A stretch of 48,416 nucleotides of DNA, taken from contig NZ_RBZY01000029.1 of NCBI RefSeq assembly GCF_004022425.1, positions 1 through 48,416 of the forward strand. Reading direction: 5' to 3'. Position numbers and translations under genes: made by a program. Origin of the DNA: Microbacterium enclense. GTDB taxonomy: Bacteria; Actinomycetota; Actinomycetes; Actinomycetales; Microbacteriaceae. The notes under the pieces were generated by a model, which saw only the letters and a program-made list of their open reading frames with translations, ran no database searches and was not told the DNA's origin. Shown here in pieces: positions 25,384 through 34,277 of the stretch (positions are counted from its first letter, which is position 1; each line of letters starts with the position of its first letter).

Positions 25384-25417
25384 TTGCCAAAAAACCGCAC
25401 AGATGTAAGGTTTTTGG
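25384..25417 (+). promoter_or_regulatory. Promoter overlapped by an A/T-rich inverted repeat
   Basis: A -35 (TTGCCA, 25384-25389) and -10 (TAAGGT, 25406-25411) are spaced 16 bases apart. The inverted repeat CCAAAAAACC (25387-25396) and GGTTTTTGG (25409-25417) covers both boxes, as an operator would. The unusual A/T tract in GC-rich DNA makes it conspicuous. Confidence 0.55.
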
Positions 25418-25464
25418 AACCGAGCTCCGTCCCCCCGGAGCGCTTTCGATGAGGAGAGCCCGTT

Positions 25465-27063
25465 ATGAAGCACACACGCTTGGCATCCACCGCGATCGCA
25501 GGACTCGTCGTGGGCGGTCTGGTCGCCGCCGCTCCGGCGACCGCCGCCCCGCCGGGCCCGCCTCCGCACTCCGGGGCTCCGATCGGCGCCGGCAGCGGCC
25601 CCGGCGCCCGTGAACTCGTGCGCTACGCCGAAGACACCTGGGCCTCGATGGTCGCGATGGCCCACCCCGCAACGGGCTTGCCCGACGACAACATCGGGGG
25701 AGACCTCGACCTGGACACGGCCTCCGGCTACACCTCGCCCACGAACATCGGCGGCTACCTCTGGTCGACCGTGACCGCACGCGACCTCGGCATCATCGAC
25801 GCCGACGAGGCGCGCTCGCGCCTCACCGCGACCGTCTCGACCCTCGAACGCATGGAGCGCAACGAGGCCAGCGGCATGTACTACAACTGGTACGCCCCCG
25901 AGACCGGTGCGAAGCTCGAGGTCTTCCCGACGTCGGGCGAGGTCATCCATCCCTTCCTGAGCACCGTCGACAACGGGTGGCTCGCCGCGGCGCTGCGCAT
26001 CGTGCGTGAGGCCGAGCCGACGCTCGCCGATCGCGCGGATGCGCTGTACGAGTCGATGGACTTCTCCGCGTTCTTCGACACCGCGGGAGCTCCCGGGCTG
26101 CCCGCCGGCACCAACCGCGGTGGATTCTGGGAAGAGCCTCCCGGTGACGGCTGCGCCGTCGAGGCGCCGATGTACAACGGTAGCGGCGAGCAGGCGTTCT
26201 ACACCTGCCACCACTACGACACCACCGTGAGCGAGAGCCGCATCGCCACCTACCTCGGCATCGCGCAGGGCGGCATCCCCTCGACGGCCCTGTCCGGCAC
26301 GCACCGCACGATGCCGGCGGGCTGCGACTGGGCGTGGCAGGAGCAGTTGCCGACCGGCGAGACCCGCACCTACGACGGCATCGAGGTGTACGAGGGCGTG
26401 TACTCGTACGACGGCATGTCGTTCGTGCCGAGCTGGGGAGGCAGCATGTTCGAGTCGCTCATGCCCGACCTCCTCGTGCCCGAAACCGAATGGGGTCCGC
26501 GGTCGTGGGCGTTGAACCACCCGATCACGGTCGAGGTGCAGAAGCGTCACGGGCTGGACGAGGCCGGATACGGGTACTGGGGCTTCTCGCCCGCCAGCAA
26601 CCCGTTCGGCGGCTACAGCGAGTACGGCGTCGACATCGCCGGCATCCGTTCGGACGGCTACACCTCGGATGCCGAGAAGACAGACGTCGACATCGACCGC
26701 CCAGGTTGCGCGGAGGGGACGAACCCCGATCCGACCTTCGGCGACGGCGTCGTGACGCCGCACGCCGCTTTCCTCGCCCTGCCCTACGACCGCCCGGGAG
26801 TGCTGAAGAACCTCCGCGGTCTCGAGAAGAAGCTCGGCGCCTACGGTCCGGGCGGCTTTTACGACGCGGTCGCCGTGAAGAGTGACACCGTAGCCAAGCG
26901 CTATCTGTCTCTGGATCAGTCGATGATCATCGCGGCTGTCGGCAACGCTCTCACCGCCGACACCCTGAAGGACTACTTCGTCGACGACGAGATGGAGCAG
27001 CGTCTGCGGCCGGCGATGGAGCAGCAGGTCTTCGGGTCGTCGTGGGGTGGGCGCCGCCCCTGA
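25465..27063 (+). CDS. Secreted glycoside hydrolase, PF10091 glucoamylase/GH144-like
   Basis: A 532-residue exported protein. The signal peptide is MKHTRLASTAIAGLVVGGLV followed by an ATAA-type cleavage region near residue 28. The catalytic-like domain shows YTSPTNIGGYLWSTVTARD (89-107), YNWYAPETG (140-148), STVDNGWLAA (166-175), PSWGGSMFESLMP (322-334) and YGYWGFSPASNP. These match the PF10091 fold found in endo-beta-1,2-glucanases (GH144) and cyclic beta-1,2-glucan synthases. Substrate is therefore suggested but not proven. RBS GAGGAGAG precedes the ATG. A TetR gene follows. Confidence 0.82.
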   Translation: MKHTRLASTAIAGLVVGGLVAAAPATAAPPGPPPHSGAPIGAGSGPGARELVRYAEDTWASMVAMAHPATGLPDDNIGGDLDLDTASGYTSPTNIGGYLWSTVTARDLGIIDADEARSRLTATVSTLERMERNEASGMYYNWYAPETGAKLEVFPTSGEVIHPFLSTVDNGWLAAALRIVREAEPTLADRADALYESMDFSAFFDTAGAPGLPAGTNRGGFWEEPPGDGCAVEAPMYNGSGEQAFYTCHHYDTTVSESRIATYLGIAQGGIPSTALSGTHRTMPAGCDWAWQEQLPTGETRTYDGIEVYEGVYSYDGMSFVPSWGGSMFESLMPDLLVPETEWGPRSWALNHPITVEVQKRHGLDEAGYGYWGFSPASNPFGGYSEYGVDIAGIRSDGYTSDAEKTDVDIDRPGCAEGTNPDPTFGDGVVTPHAAFLALPYDRPGVLKNLRGLEKKLGAYGPGGFYDAVAVKSDTVAKRYLSLDQSMIIAAVGNALTADTLKDYFVDDEMEQRLRPAMEQQVFGSSWGGRRP

Positions 27064-27129
27064 CCGAGTGGCACGTCGATGCCCGGTACCCTCGCGGGAC
27101 CGGGCATCGGTGCGCGCGGGAGGGAACGG

Positions 27130-27735
27130 ATGACGGACGAGGGGATGCCGCGCGCTTCGCGCGGGAGCTATCCGAAGGGGCAGCAGCGGCGCCAGCGGAT
27201 CGTCGACGAAGCGGTGCTGGTCTTCGGGCGCTCCGGGGTGACCAGCGGCTCGCTGCGCGAGGTCGCCAAGCGTGTCGGGCTGACGCCTGCGGGCCTGCTC
27301 CACCACTTCGCCACCAAGGAGGAGCTCTTCGCCGAGGTGCTGCGACAGCGGGACGACCGCGTGCGCCGGGCGGCGGGCGACCCGCGCGAGCACACGCTGA
27401 TCGAGCAGATGAGCAAGGTCGTGGCGTACAACGCCACGACGCGCGGCCTCACCTCGCTGTACACGGTGGTCGTCGCCGAGGCGAGCGACCCCGAGCATCC
27501 CGCCCACGCCGACTTCGCCGCCCGATACCGCGAAGGTGCGGCACGCGCCGCGGAACTGCTGCGCGCGGGCCAGGCAGCCGGCGAGGTGCGCCCCGACCTC
27601 GACCCGGAGCGCGCCGCGCGGCTGCTCAGCGCCGTGATGGACGGCCTCCAGCAGCAGTGGCTTCTCGACGACACCGTCGACATGTCGGCTCACTTCGCCG
27701 AGTTCGTGCGCGGGTACATCCAGCCACGGCCCTGA
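27130..27735 (+). CDS. TetR/AcrR family transcriptional regulator
   Basis: A 201-residue regulator. The N-terminal helix-turn-helix (about 15-60) reads RQRIVDEAVLVFGRSGVTSG and then LREVAKRVGLTPAGLLHHFATKEELF, a standard TetR DNA-binding domain. The C-terminal domain (VVAEASDPEHPAHADFAARY) is the kind that binds a small ligand. ATG 27130 is preceded by GGGA; the longer frame adds 17 residues. It starts 66 bases after the hydrolase gene and may control the promoter with the inverted repeat upstream of that gene; this is inferred from position only. Confidence 0.88.
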   Translation: MTDEGMPRASRGSYPKGQQRRQRIVDEAVLVFGRSGVTSGSLREVAKRVGLTPAGLLHHFATKEELFAEVLRQRDDRVRRAAGDPREHTLIEQMSKVVAYNATTRGLTSLYTVVVAEASDPEHPAHADFAARYREGAARAAELLRAGQAAGEVRPDLDPERAARLLSAVMDGLQQQWLLDDTVDMSAHFAEFVRGYIQPRP

Positions 27736-27769
27736 GTCCTGGCATCCGGGTCTCCAGCCGGCACCCGCA

Positions 27770-27849
27770 CCGCTGTGCGGAGTGGGTGGGTGACACGCCG
27801 GTTGGGGGCGTCGTCGGGCGGCGTGTCGGGGCCGGACTCCGCGGGACGG
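27770..27849. repeat. 80-nt palindromic element, family B, copy 4
   Basis: Outer arms CCGCTGTGCGGAGT and GGACTCCGCGGGACGG; inner arms TGACACGCCGG and CGGCGTGTCGG. It lies between the convergent TetR gene and the DUF559-like gene. Confidence 0.78.
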
Positions 27850-27881
27850 CGCGTCACGCGCCCTTGCGGCCTGCGCCGGCT

Positions 27882-28700
27882 TCAGCGCACCGCGAGATGG
27901 AGCCCCCGGTCGAGCAGGCCGTGCAGAGCGAGTTCGACGGTCGGCCAGTCGTGGACCACCATCGCGTAGTCGAACCGCAGCGTGACGAAGCCCCACGCCG
28001 CGGCGTTCGCGTCGCGCACGAGGTCGCGGTGGCGATTTTCGGGGCTCGCATGATTCTGTACGCCGTCGACCTCGACGATCAGGCGCTCACCGAGCAGCAG
28101 GTCGACACGGCCGACGGACGTGAGGCGTTGTTGGGTGCGCACGCGGATGCCCCACCCACGCAAACGCCACCTGACCAGGGTCTCGAGGCCGCTTTCGGCA
28201 TCGGCGCGCGCGAAAGCGATCGCCTCGCGCCCGAGGTCGTTGGTGTTCGCCGCGAGCCAGGTGAGGTCGGCTGCGCGGATCCGCCGCTGGTACAGCGCGG
28301 ATTCGAGTGCGACGAGGAACTCCTCGACTCCGCAGCATCGGAGGATCTGTCGCAGAACCTCGCGAAGGAGTGGAGACCCGAATGCTCCCGAGCCGACGCG
28401 GTCCCAGTGGGGCACGACCTCGCCCGCCCGACAATGTCCGTCCGGGCGCAGCGCCACGTGGAGCGGTTCCGTCCCGGAAAGCACCCACAGCTTTTCGTGT
28501 CGCGCCGCGGAAATGCAGGCGGGCGCACCTCCGCAGTACGCCGCACGCCGCACGACATCGCAGGTACCGGCATCCGCATAGACGCCGCGCCGCAGACGCA
28601 CGAGGCTGCCGCCGCGAACTGCCGCGTCGAGCGTTCGGCGCGACATTCCCGTCGTGAACAACTCCGTCCGTGTACGAATCTGGGCCCCTGGGATGCACAT
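27882..28700 (-). CDS. AbiEi-like/DUF559 solo protein with endonuclease-like fold
   Basis: A 272-residue protein (from the start chosen) with an N-terminal winged-helix-like part, GMSRRTLDAAVRGGSLVRLRRGVY as seen in AbiEi antitoxins (quoted here in part: RTLDAAVRGGSLVRLRRGVY). At the C-terminus is a PD-(D/E)xK-like core with VDLLLGERLIVEVDG (Asp200, Glu210, Asp212), typical of the DUF559/Vsr-like group. No partner toxin gene is adjacent. A start at 28727 is equally possible, because neither has a good ribosome-binding site. A second gene of the same design is at 45804-46787. Biological role unknown. Confidence 0.7.
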   Translation of the reverse strand: MCIPGAQIRTRTELFTTGMSRRTLDAAVRGGSLVRLRRGVYADAGTCDVVRRAAYCGGAPACISAARHEKLWVLSGTEPLHVALRPDGHCRAGEVVPHWDRVGSGAFGSPLLREVLRQILRCCGVEEFLVALESALYQRRIRAADLTWLAANTNDLGREAIAFARADAESGLETLVRWRLRGWGIRVRTQQRLTSVGRVDLLLGERLIVEVDGVQNHASPENRHRDLVRDANAAAWGFVTLRFDYAMVVHDWPTVELALHGLLDRGLHLAVR

Positions 28701-28815
28701 GGAACGACGATGTCGAACCCGACCCATCTGTCACCGTGTCCAGTCCTCGATCCGTGGATGCCAGCACAAGATCGACACCTGGGGAGAAGGGGTGGCCACC
28801 GGCAGCCCGGTCGTG

Positions 28816-28895
28816 CCGTCGTGCGGAGTTTGTGGCGGACACGCCGGTGCGGGATGCCAACACCCGGCGAGTCGTGGGAGAACTCCGCCGGACGG
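28816..28895. repeat. 80-nt palindromic element, family B, copy 5
   Basis: Outer arms CCGTCGTGCGGAGTTTG and GAACTCCGCCGGACGG; inner arms GGACACGCCGG and CCGGCGAGTCG. Confidence 0.8.
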
Positions 28896-28979
28896 AGCGG
28901 ACCGCCGCGGCCGGGTGCCCGTGCCCGGGCGGCTCCCGCCGGTCGGCCTCGACCTCGGGCCGGTGGCATCCGGGTTGTG

Positions 28980-29059
28980 CCTTCGTGCGGAGTTTGTGGG
29001 GAACACGCCGGGCAGGGATGCCGGGGCCCGGCGTGTCGTGGGAGAACCCCGCCGGACGG
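28980..29059. repeat. 80-nt palindromic element, family B, copy 6
   Basis: Outer arms CCTTCGTGCGGAGTTTG and GAACCCCGCCGGACGG; inner arms GAACACGCCGGG and CCCGGCGTGTCG. Same orientation as copy 5, 84 bases downstream. Confidence 0.8.
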
Positions 29060-29134
29060 CCCAGGCCGCGGCGCCGGACGGCCCGGGCCGCGGCTGGCGC
29101 GGTGAGGGACGCCCCGGCCGCGCACATCACGGGC

Positions 29135-29163
29135 TTGCCCAGCAGAAGTTATGCGCTTAAACT
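29135..29163 (+). promoter_or_regulatory. Sugar operon promoter with LacI-type operator
   Basis: A -35 (TTGCCC, 29135-29140) and -10 (TAAACT, 29158-29163) stand exactly 17 bases apart. Between them lies TTATGCGCTTAA (29149-29160), a near-palindrome around a GCGC core as bound by LacI-family repressors. The LacI gene at the end of the operon is the obvious candidate. Confidence 0.6.
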
Positions 29164-29212
29164 TAGCGCGACCACCGCGCCCGATGTGGGGCGCCGTTCG
29201 AGGAGGAACACC

Positions 29213-30475
29213 ATGAGAATGACCCGATGGAGCGCCGTCGCCGTCGTTGCGGCGGCCGCGATCGCGCTGACCGGGTGCGGACGCACCTCCGATTCCGGAG
29301 CCGGTGCCGACGAGGCGATCACGATCGGCGACGCCGCGGCCGAGGGCACGCTCACGATGTGGGCGATGGGTGCCGAAGGCGAAGCGCTGCCGGAATTCGT
29401 GAAGCAGTTCGAGGATGCCAACCCCGGCGTCACCGTCGAAGTCACCCCCGTGCCGTGGGATGCCGCGTACAGCAAGTTCCAGACGGCGATCGCCGGCGGC
29501 AACACGCCCGACCTCGCCATGGTGGGCTCCACGTGGATGGCCGACTTCGGCGATGCGCTGCAGACGGTGCCCACCGACCTCTCCACCGACGGGATGTTCC
29601 CGGGCTCGGTCGACTCGACGATGATCGACGACCGCGCGACGGGAGTGCCGTGGTACGTCGACACCCGGGTGCTCTACTACCGCACCGACATCGCCGCGCA
29701 GGCCGGCTGGAACCAGGCCCCCACCACGTGGGATGAGCTGAAGCAGATGGCCTCCGACATGCAGTCCCGGGGCGGCGCCGAGTACGGCATGCGCCTCCCC
29801 GCCGGCAACGACTCGTTCCAGGGCAACCTGTGGATGCCGTGGTCCAACGGCGCGGAGCTGGAGGACGGCTCGGCATGGACCCTCGACACCCCCGAGGCGG
29901 TCGAGGCGTTCGAGTACTACCAGAGCTTCTACGCCGACGGCGTGGCCAACCCCGCCGCGGACCGTTCGGCCGGCGCGCAGGAGGCGGACTTCGTCTCGGG
30001 CGCCACACCGATGCTCATCGACGGCCCCTTCCTCATCGGCGCGCTCGAGGAGTTGGGAGGCGAGGGCTTCAGCGACAAGTTCGCCACCGCCGTGCTGCCG
30101 GCCAAGGAATCCTCGACCTCGTTCAGCGGCGGTGCCAACCTGGCGGTCTTCGACAACTCCGACAACGCGACGAGCGCCTGGAAGCTCGTGCAGTGGCTCA
30201 CCCAGCCCGACACGCAGGCCGCCTGGTACGAGGCGACCGGCGACCTGCCCTCGGTGCAGGATGCCTGGGAGTCCGAGGCCCTGGCTTCGTCCGAGACCCT
30301 CGCGGCCTTCGGAACGCAGTTGGAGACCGCGAAGTCGGTGCCGGCCACGACCACGTGGGTGCAGGTCGCCGCGGCCGGTGACGCGATGCTGGAGAAGATC
30401 CGCCTCGGCCAGCAGTCGCCGGCCGACGGTCTGAAGGAACTCCAGGCCACCGCCGACCAGCTGGGTCTGGGCTGA
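29213..30475 (+). CDS. Sugar ABC transporter substrate-binding lipoprotein
   Basis: A 420-residue extracellular solute-binding protein, family 1. The lipoprotein signal ends in the lipobox LTGC with Cys22. The mature part has GTLTMWAMGAEGEALPEFVK and EDANPGVTVEVTPVPWDAAY at its start, then GGNTPDLAMVGSTWMADF, all typical of oligosaccharide-binding proteins. AGGAGGA sits 6 bases upstream of ATG 29213. It is the first gene of a binding protein-two permeases-GH3-LacI operon; no ATPase is present, so a shared MsiK-type ATPase is expected elsewhere. Confidence 0.93.
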   Translation: MRMTRWSAVAVVAAAAIALTGCGRTSDSGAGADEAITIGDAAAEGTLTMWAMGAEGEALPEFVKQFEDANPGVTVEVTPVPWDAAYSKFQTAIAGGNTPDLAMVGSTWMADFGDALQTVPTDLSTDGMFPGSVDSTMIDDRATGVPWYVDTRVLYYRTDIAAQAGWNQAPTTWDELKQMASDMQSRGGAEYGMRLPAGNDSFQGNLWMPWSNGAELEDGSAWTLDTPEAVEAFEYYQSFYADGVANPAADRSAGAQEADFVSGATPMLIDGPFLIGALEELGGEGFSDKFATAVLPAKESSTSFSGGANLAVFDNSDNATSAWKLVQWLTQPDTQAAWYEATGDLPSVQDAWESEALASSETLAAFGTQLETAKSVPATTTWVQVAAAGDAMLEKIRLGQQSPADGLKELQATADQLGLG

Positions 30476-30479
30476 GGCC

Positions 30480-31427
30480 ATGACACAGGCAGTCGTGGGC
30501 GCGACCGGACGGGCTCCGGCCCCCGGTCGCGCCCGCGCCGGCGGGGCGTCGAGCCGCCGTCGGCGCCAGGGATGGGTCGCGTGGGGCTTCGCGCTGCCGT
30601 TCGTCGCGGTGTTCGCGGTGTTCATGGTCGTGCCGATCGTGGGGTCGTTCGCGATGTCGTTCACCGACTTCACGGCCCGCGACATCCGCTCGCCGTTCGC
30701 GGTGAACTTCATCGGTCTCGACCAGTACCTGTCGGTCCTCGGCGACCCGGTGTTCCTCACCTCGCTCGGGGTGACGGCGACGTTCGTGGTGGTCGGGATC
30801 CCGGTGACCATGGCCGTCGCGCTCGCGCTGGCGCTGGCCTTGAACTCCAGCGGCGGACGCATCGTGTCGGTCCTGCGCGTGGGCTTCTACGCGCCCGTCG
30901 TGACGAGCATCGTCGCGGTCGCGGTGGTGTGGCGCTACATCCTGCAGCCCGACGGTCTGGTGAACTCGGCGCTGGCGGTCATCGGCATCCAGGGTCCGGA
31001 CTGGCTGAACGACACCTCGACCGCCCTGCCGTCGCTCATCGCGATGGCGGTGTGGCGGAACGTCGGAACGCTCATGGTGATCTTCCTCGCGGGGCTGCAG
31101 GCAATCCCCACCGATGTCACGGAGGCCGCGCTGATGGACGGCGCGTCGCCGTGGCGGCGCTTGACCTCGGTCACGCTGCCGCTGCTGCGCCCGACCCTGC
31201 TGTTGGGTGCCGTGCTCATCTCGGTCGGGTTCCTCCAGTTCTTCGAGGAGGCGTTCGTGATGACGCAGGGCGGCCCGCTGAACTCCACCCTCTCGGTGGC
31301 CTACTACACGTTCAAGCAGTTCGGTTTCGGGCAGTACGGCACGGCATCCGCCGCCAGCTACCTGCTTTTCCTGGCGATCGCGCTGCTCAGCCTGCTGCAG
31401 TTCCGCCTGCTGCGCTCGAAGGATTGA
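30480..31427 (+). CDS. Sugar ABC transporter permease (MalF type)
   Basis: A 315-residue membrane protein with six main hydrophobic segments after a basic cytoplasmic start (SRRRRQGW). The ATPase-contact loop is visible as EAALMDGASPWRRLTSVTLP near residues 217-236, and AFVMTQGGPLNSTLSVAYY is typical of carbohydrate permeases. The ATG lies 4 bases after the binding-protein stop. It forms the channel with the next gene product. Confidence 0.93.
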   Translation: MTQAVVGATGRAPAPGRARAGGASSRRRRQGWVAWGFALPFVAVFAVFMVVPIVGSFAMSFTDFTARDIRSPFAVNFIGLDQYLSVLGDPVFLTSLGVTATFVVVGIPVTMAVALALALALNSSGGRIVSVLRVGFYAPVVTSIVAVAVVWRYILQPDGLVNSALAVIGIQGPDWLNDTSTALPSLIAMAVWRNVGTLMVIFLAGLQAIPTDVTEAALMDGASPWRRLTSVTLPLLRPTLLLGAVLISVGFLQFFEEAFVMTQGGPLNSTLSVAYYTFKQFGFGQYGTASAASYLLFLAIALLSLLQFRLLRSKD

Positions 31428-31438
31428 GGGAGGATGCC

Positions 31439-32338
31439 ATGACGCTCACCGCTCCCGCGGCCCCCGTGGCCGCCGCCGACACCGCGGAATCGCCGCGTCG
31501 GCGCCGTCGCCCGGAGAACCGTGTCACCCCGGGCCGCGCGCTCACTCTCACCGTGCTCATCGTGGGGCTCCTGGTGTGGATGCTCCCCTTCGCGTGGATG
31601 CTGCTGGGCTCGGTCAAGACGCAGCGCGAGATCCTGCAACGTCCGCCGACCTGGTGGCCGCAGGAGTTCACGTGGGAGAACTTCGCCGCGTGGTTCGGGC
31701 AGTTGAACTTCGGTCAGTTCTTCGGCAACAGCCTCGTGGTGGCGCTGCTCACCGTGGCGGGGAACCTCGTCTTCTGCTCGATGGTCGGCTACGCACTGGC
31801 GAAGATGGACTTCCCCGGCAAGAAGGCGCTGTTCGTGGTCGTCATGGTCACGCTCATGGTCCCGGGTGTCGTCACCTTCGTGCCGTTGTTCGTGATGGTG
31901 TCCTCGCTGGGCCTCGTCGACACCTATGCCGCGCTGATCCTGCCGTTCGTGACAACGCCGCTGGGGGTGTTCCTGATGCGGCAGTTCATGCTCGGCATCC
32001 CGGACCCCCTTCTCGAGGCCGCCCGCATCGACGGGGCCGGCGAGCTGCGGATCTTCGCGCGCATCGTGATGCCGCTGTGCGGACCTCCGCTGGCGACGCT
32101 CGGCATCCTGACGTTCCTGGCGTCGTGGAACAACTTCCTGTGGCCGCTCGTGGCGGCACAGACCGAGGGGAAGTACACGCTCCCGGTGGCCCTGTCGCTC
32201 TACTCCACGGGACAGAACGCGACGGACTACGGCCTGCTGCTGGCCGGTTCGGTGCTGGTGATCGCGCCGATCATCCTGCTGTTCGTCTTCCTTCAGCGGT
32301 ACTTCATCCAGGGCATCGCCTCCACCGGCCTGAAGTGA
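31439..32338 (+). CDS. Sugar ABC transporter permease (MalG type)
   Basis: A 299-residue membrane protein. MLPFAWMLLGSVKTQREI in the first helix region, the ATPase loop EAARIDGAGELRIFARIVMP, and the C-terminal YFIQGIASTGLK ending are hallmarks of MalG-type carbohydrate permeases. GAGGGAGGA precedes ATG 31439, 11 bases after the first permease. The spacing and direction make it part of the same operon. Confidence 0.93.
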   Translation: MTLTAPAAPVAAADTAESPRRRRRPENRVTPGRALTLTVLIVGLLVWMLPFAWMLLGSVKTQREILQRPPTWWPQEFTWENFAAWFGQLNFGQFFGNSLVVALLTVAGNLVFCSMVGYALAKMDFPGKKALFVVVMVTLMVPGVVTFVPLFVMVSSLGLVDTYAALILPFVTTPLGVFLMRQFMLGIPDPLLEAARIDGAGELRIFARIVMPLCGPPLATLGILTFLASWNNFLWPLVAAQTEGKYTLPVALSLYSTGQNATDYGLLLAGSVLVIAPIILLFVFLQRYFIQGIASTGLK

Positions 32339-32396
32339 CCGGGGTCCGCTCCGCGCCCCCGCGGGCGACACCCCCGAGCCCCTCGAAAGGACTCCC

Positions 32397-34277
32397 ATGA
32401 CCTCCCCCCGCTTCCTCACGGCCCCCGACGGGACGCGCTTCCGCGACCTCAACGGCAACGGCGTGATGGACCCGTACGAAGACCCGCGCCGCAGCGCCGA
32501 CGAGCGCACCGAGGACTTGCTCGGTCGCCTCAGCCTCGAGGAGAAGTGCGGCCTGATGTTCCAGACCGTCATCGAGGTGGGGGAGGAGGGCGAGCTGCTC
32601 GAGGCTCCGGGCAAGATCTCGAAATCGCCGACGACGGCGGTCGTGCGGGGCAAGAACATGACGCACTTCAACGTGCACGCCATCCGCACCGCGCGACAGG
32701 CGGCCACGTGGAACAACGCGCTGCAGGCGCTCGCCGAGACGACGCCGCACGGCATCCCGGTCACCATCAGCACCGATCCGCGCCACGCGTTCGTCGAGAA
32801 CACCGGCGTCGGTTTCGCGGCGGGTCCGTTCTCGCAGTGGCCCGAGGGGCTCGGTCTCGCGGCCCTCGACGACGTCGAGACGGTGCGCGAATTCGCCGAG
32901 GTCGCCCGCCGCGAGTACGTCGCCGTCGGCATCCGTGCGGCGCTGCACCCCCAGATCGACCTCGCCACCGAGCCGCGGTGGGGGCGGCAGGCACAGACCC
33001 TCGGACAGGATGCCGCGCGCGTCGCGGAGTTCACCGCGGCGTACCTGCGCGGATTCCAGGGCGACGAGCTGGGACCCGACAGCGTCGCCTGCACGACGAA
33101 GCACTTCCCCGGCGGCGGACCGCAGCAGGGCGGCGAGGACGCGCACTTCCCGTACGGTCGCGAGCAGGTCTACCCCGGCGGCATGTTCGACTACCACCTC
33201 GAGCCGTTCCGCGAGGCGATCCGCCGCGGGACCGCCGGCATGATGCCCTACTACGGCATGCCGGTCGGCCTCGAGCTCGACGGGCGGCCGGTCGAGGAGG
33301 TCGGTTTCGGCTACAACAAGCAGATCGTCACCGGTCTGCTGCGCGAGACGCTCGGTTACGACGGTGTCGTCGTGACCGACTGGGAGCTCGTCAACGACAA
33401 TCACGTCGGCGACCAGGTGCTGCCGGCTCGCGCGTGGGGTGTCGAGGAGCTGACGGCGAGCGAGCGCATGGAGAAGATCCTGGATGCCGGTGCCGACCAG
33501 TTCGGCGGAGAGGAGTGCGTCGAGATGCTCGTGGATCTCGTGCGCTCCGGCCGCGTCTCGGAGGAGCGCGTCGACGCGTCCGTCCGGCGCCTGCTGCGGG
33601 TGAAGTTCCAGCTCGGGCTGTTCGACGACCCCTACGTGGACGTGGACGAGGCCGAGCGCATCGTCGGAAACGCGGCGTTCCGCGAGCTGGGCGAGCGGGC
33701 GCAGGCGCGCTCGCTCACGGTGCTGGTGAACGAGGGCGACGTGCTGCCGCTGCGTCGCACCGGCACCGTGTACGTCGAGGGCTTCCGCGCCGGCGACGTC
33801 GCGGAGCTCGGTCGCGTGGTGTCCGACCCCGCCGAGGCCGATCTCGCCCTCGTGCGTATCGGTGCGCCGTTCGACCCGCGCGACGATCTCTTCCTCGAGG
33901 CGTGGTTCCACCAGGGGTCGCTCGACTTCGCGCCCGGACTCGTCTACCGGCTGCAGCAGATCGCGGCATCCTGCCCGCTCGTGCTCGTGGTCAACCTCGA
34001 CCGCCCGGCCATCCTGACGCCGTTCGTCGGCCATGCCGCCGCGATCGTGGCCGACTACGGCAGCTCGGCGCGCGCCGTGCTCGACGGGCTCACCGGCCGT
34101 GTGGCACCCCGCGGACGCCTCCCGATCGAGATCCCCCGATCGATGGATGCCGTCCGCGCGTCGCGCGAGGATGTACCGTCGGACACCGGCGACCCCGTCT
34201 TCCCCGTGCACTTCGGGCTCGAGATGACGGGTGCGGAGGACGAGGCCGAGCCGATGAGGGGGTACGCGCACCGATGA
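32397..34277 (+). CDS. Glycoside hydrolase family 3 beta-glucosidase-type enzyme
   Basis: A 626-residue GH3 enzyme without a signal peptide, so it should act in the cytoplasm on imported oligosaccharides. It opens with FRDLNGNGVMDPYEDP (15-30), then LSLEEKCGLMFQT. KHFPGGG is at 235-241 and the nucleophile is Asp328 in GVVVTDWEL; a second alpha/beta domain follows. Beta-1,2-, beta-1,3- and beta-1,4-glucosidases and xylosidases all occur in this family. ATG has GAAAGGA upstream, and the stop overlaps the LacI start. Confidence 0.92.
   Translation: MTSPRFLTAPDGTRFRDLNGNGVMDPYEDPRRSADERTEDLLGRLSLEEKCGLMFQTVIEVGEEGELLEAPGKISKSPTTAVVRGKNMTHFNVHAIRTARQAATWNNALQALAETTPHGIPVTISTDPRHAFVENTGVGFAAGPFSQWPEGLGLAALDDVETVREFAEVARREYVAVGIRAALHPQIDLATEPRWGRQAQTLGQDAARVAEFTAAYLRGFQGDELGPDSVACTTKHFPGGGPQQGGEDAHFPYGREQVYPGGMFDYHLEPFREAIRRGTAGMMPYYGMPVGLELDGRPVEEVGFGYNKQIVTGLLRETLGYDGVVVTDWELVNDNHVGDQVLPARAWGVEELTASERMEKILDAGADQFGGEECVEMLVDLVRSGRVSEERVDASVRRLLRVKFQLGLFDDPYVDVDEAERIVGNAAFRELGERAQARSLTVLVNEGDVLPLRRTGTVYVEGFRAGDVAELGRVVSDPAEADLALVRIGAPFDPRDDLFLEAWFHQGSLDFAPGLVYRLQQIAASCPLVLVVNLDRPAILTPFVGHAAAIVADYGSSARAVLDGLTGRVAPRGRLPIEIPRSMDAVRASREDVPSDTGDPVFPVHFGLEMTGAEDEAEPMRGYAHR

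Larger units (their letters stand above)
28701..29212. other. Intergenic region with two family B palindromes and the sugar operon promoter
   Basis: Roughly 510 bases between divergent genes. It holds palindromes at 28816 and 28980, a near-duplicate GCCGGACGGCCC(A/G)GGCCGCG pair at 29051-29095, and the promoter/operator at 29135-29163. I see no supportable gene. Confidence 0.65.

Noticed and set aside
28801..29100. Recurring short peptides such as RAEFVADTP in several intergenic frames
   Set aside because: They come from translating the family B palindromes; starts, ribosome-binding sites and codon pattern are absent.
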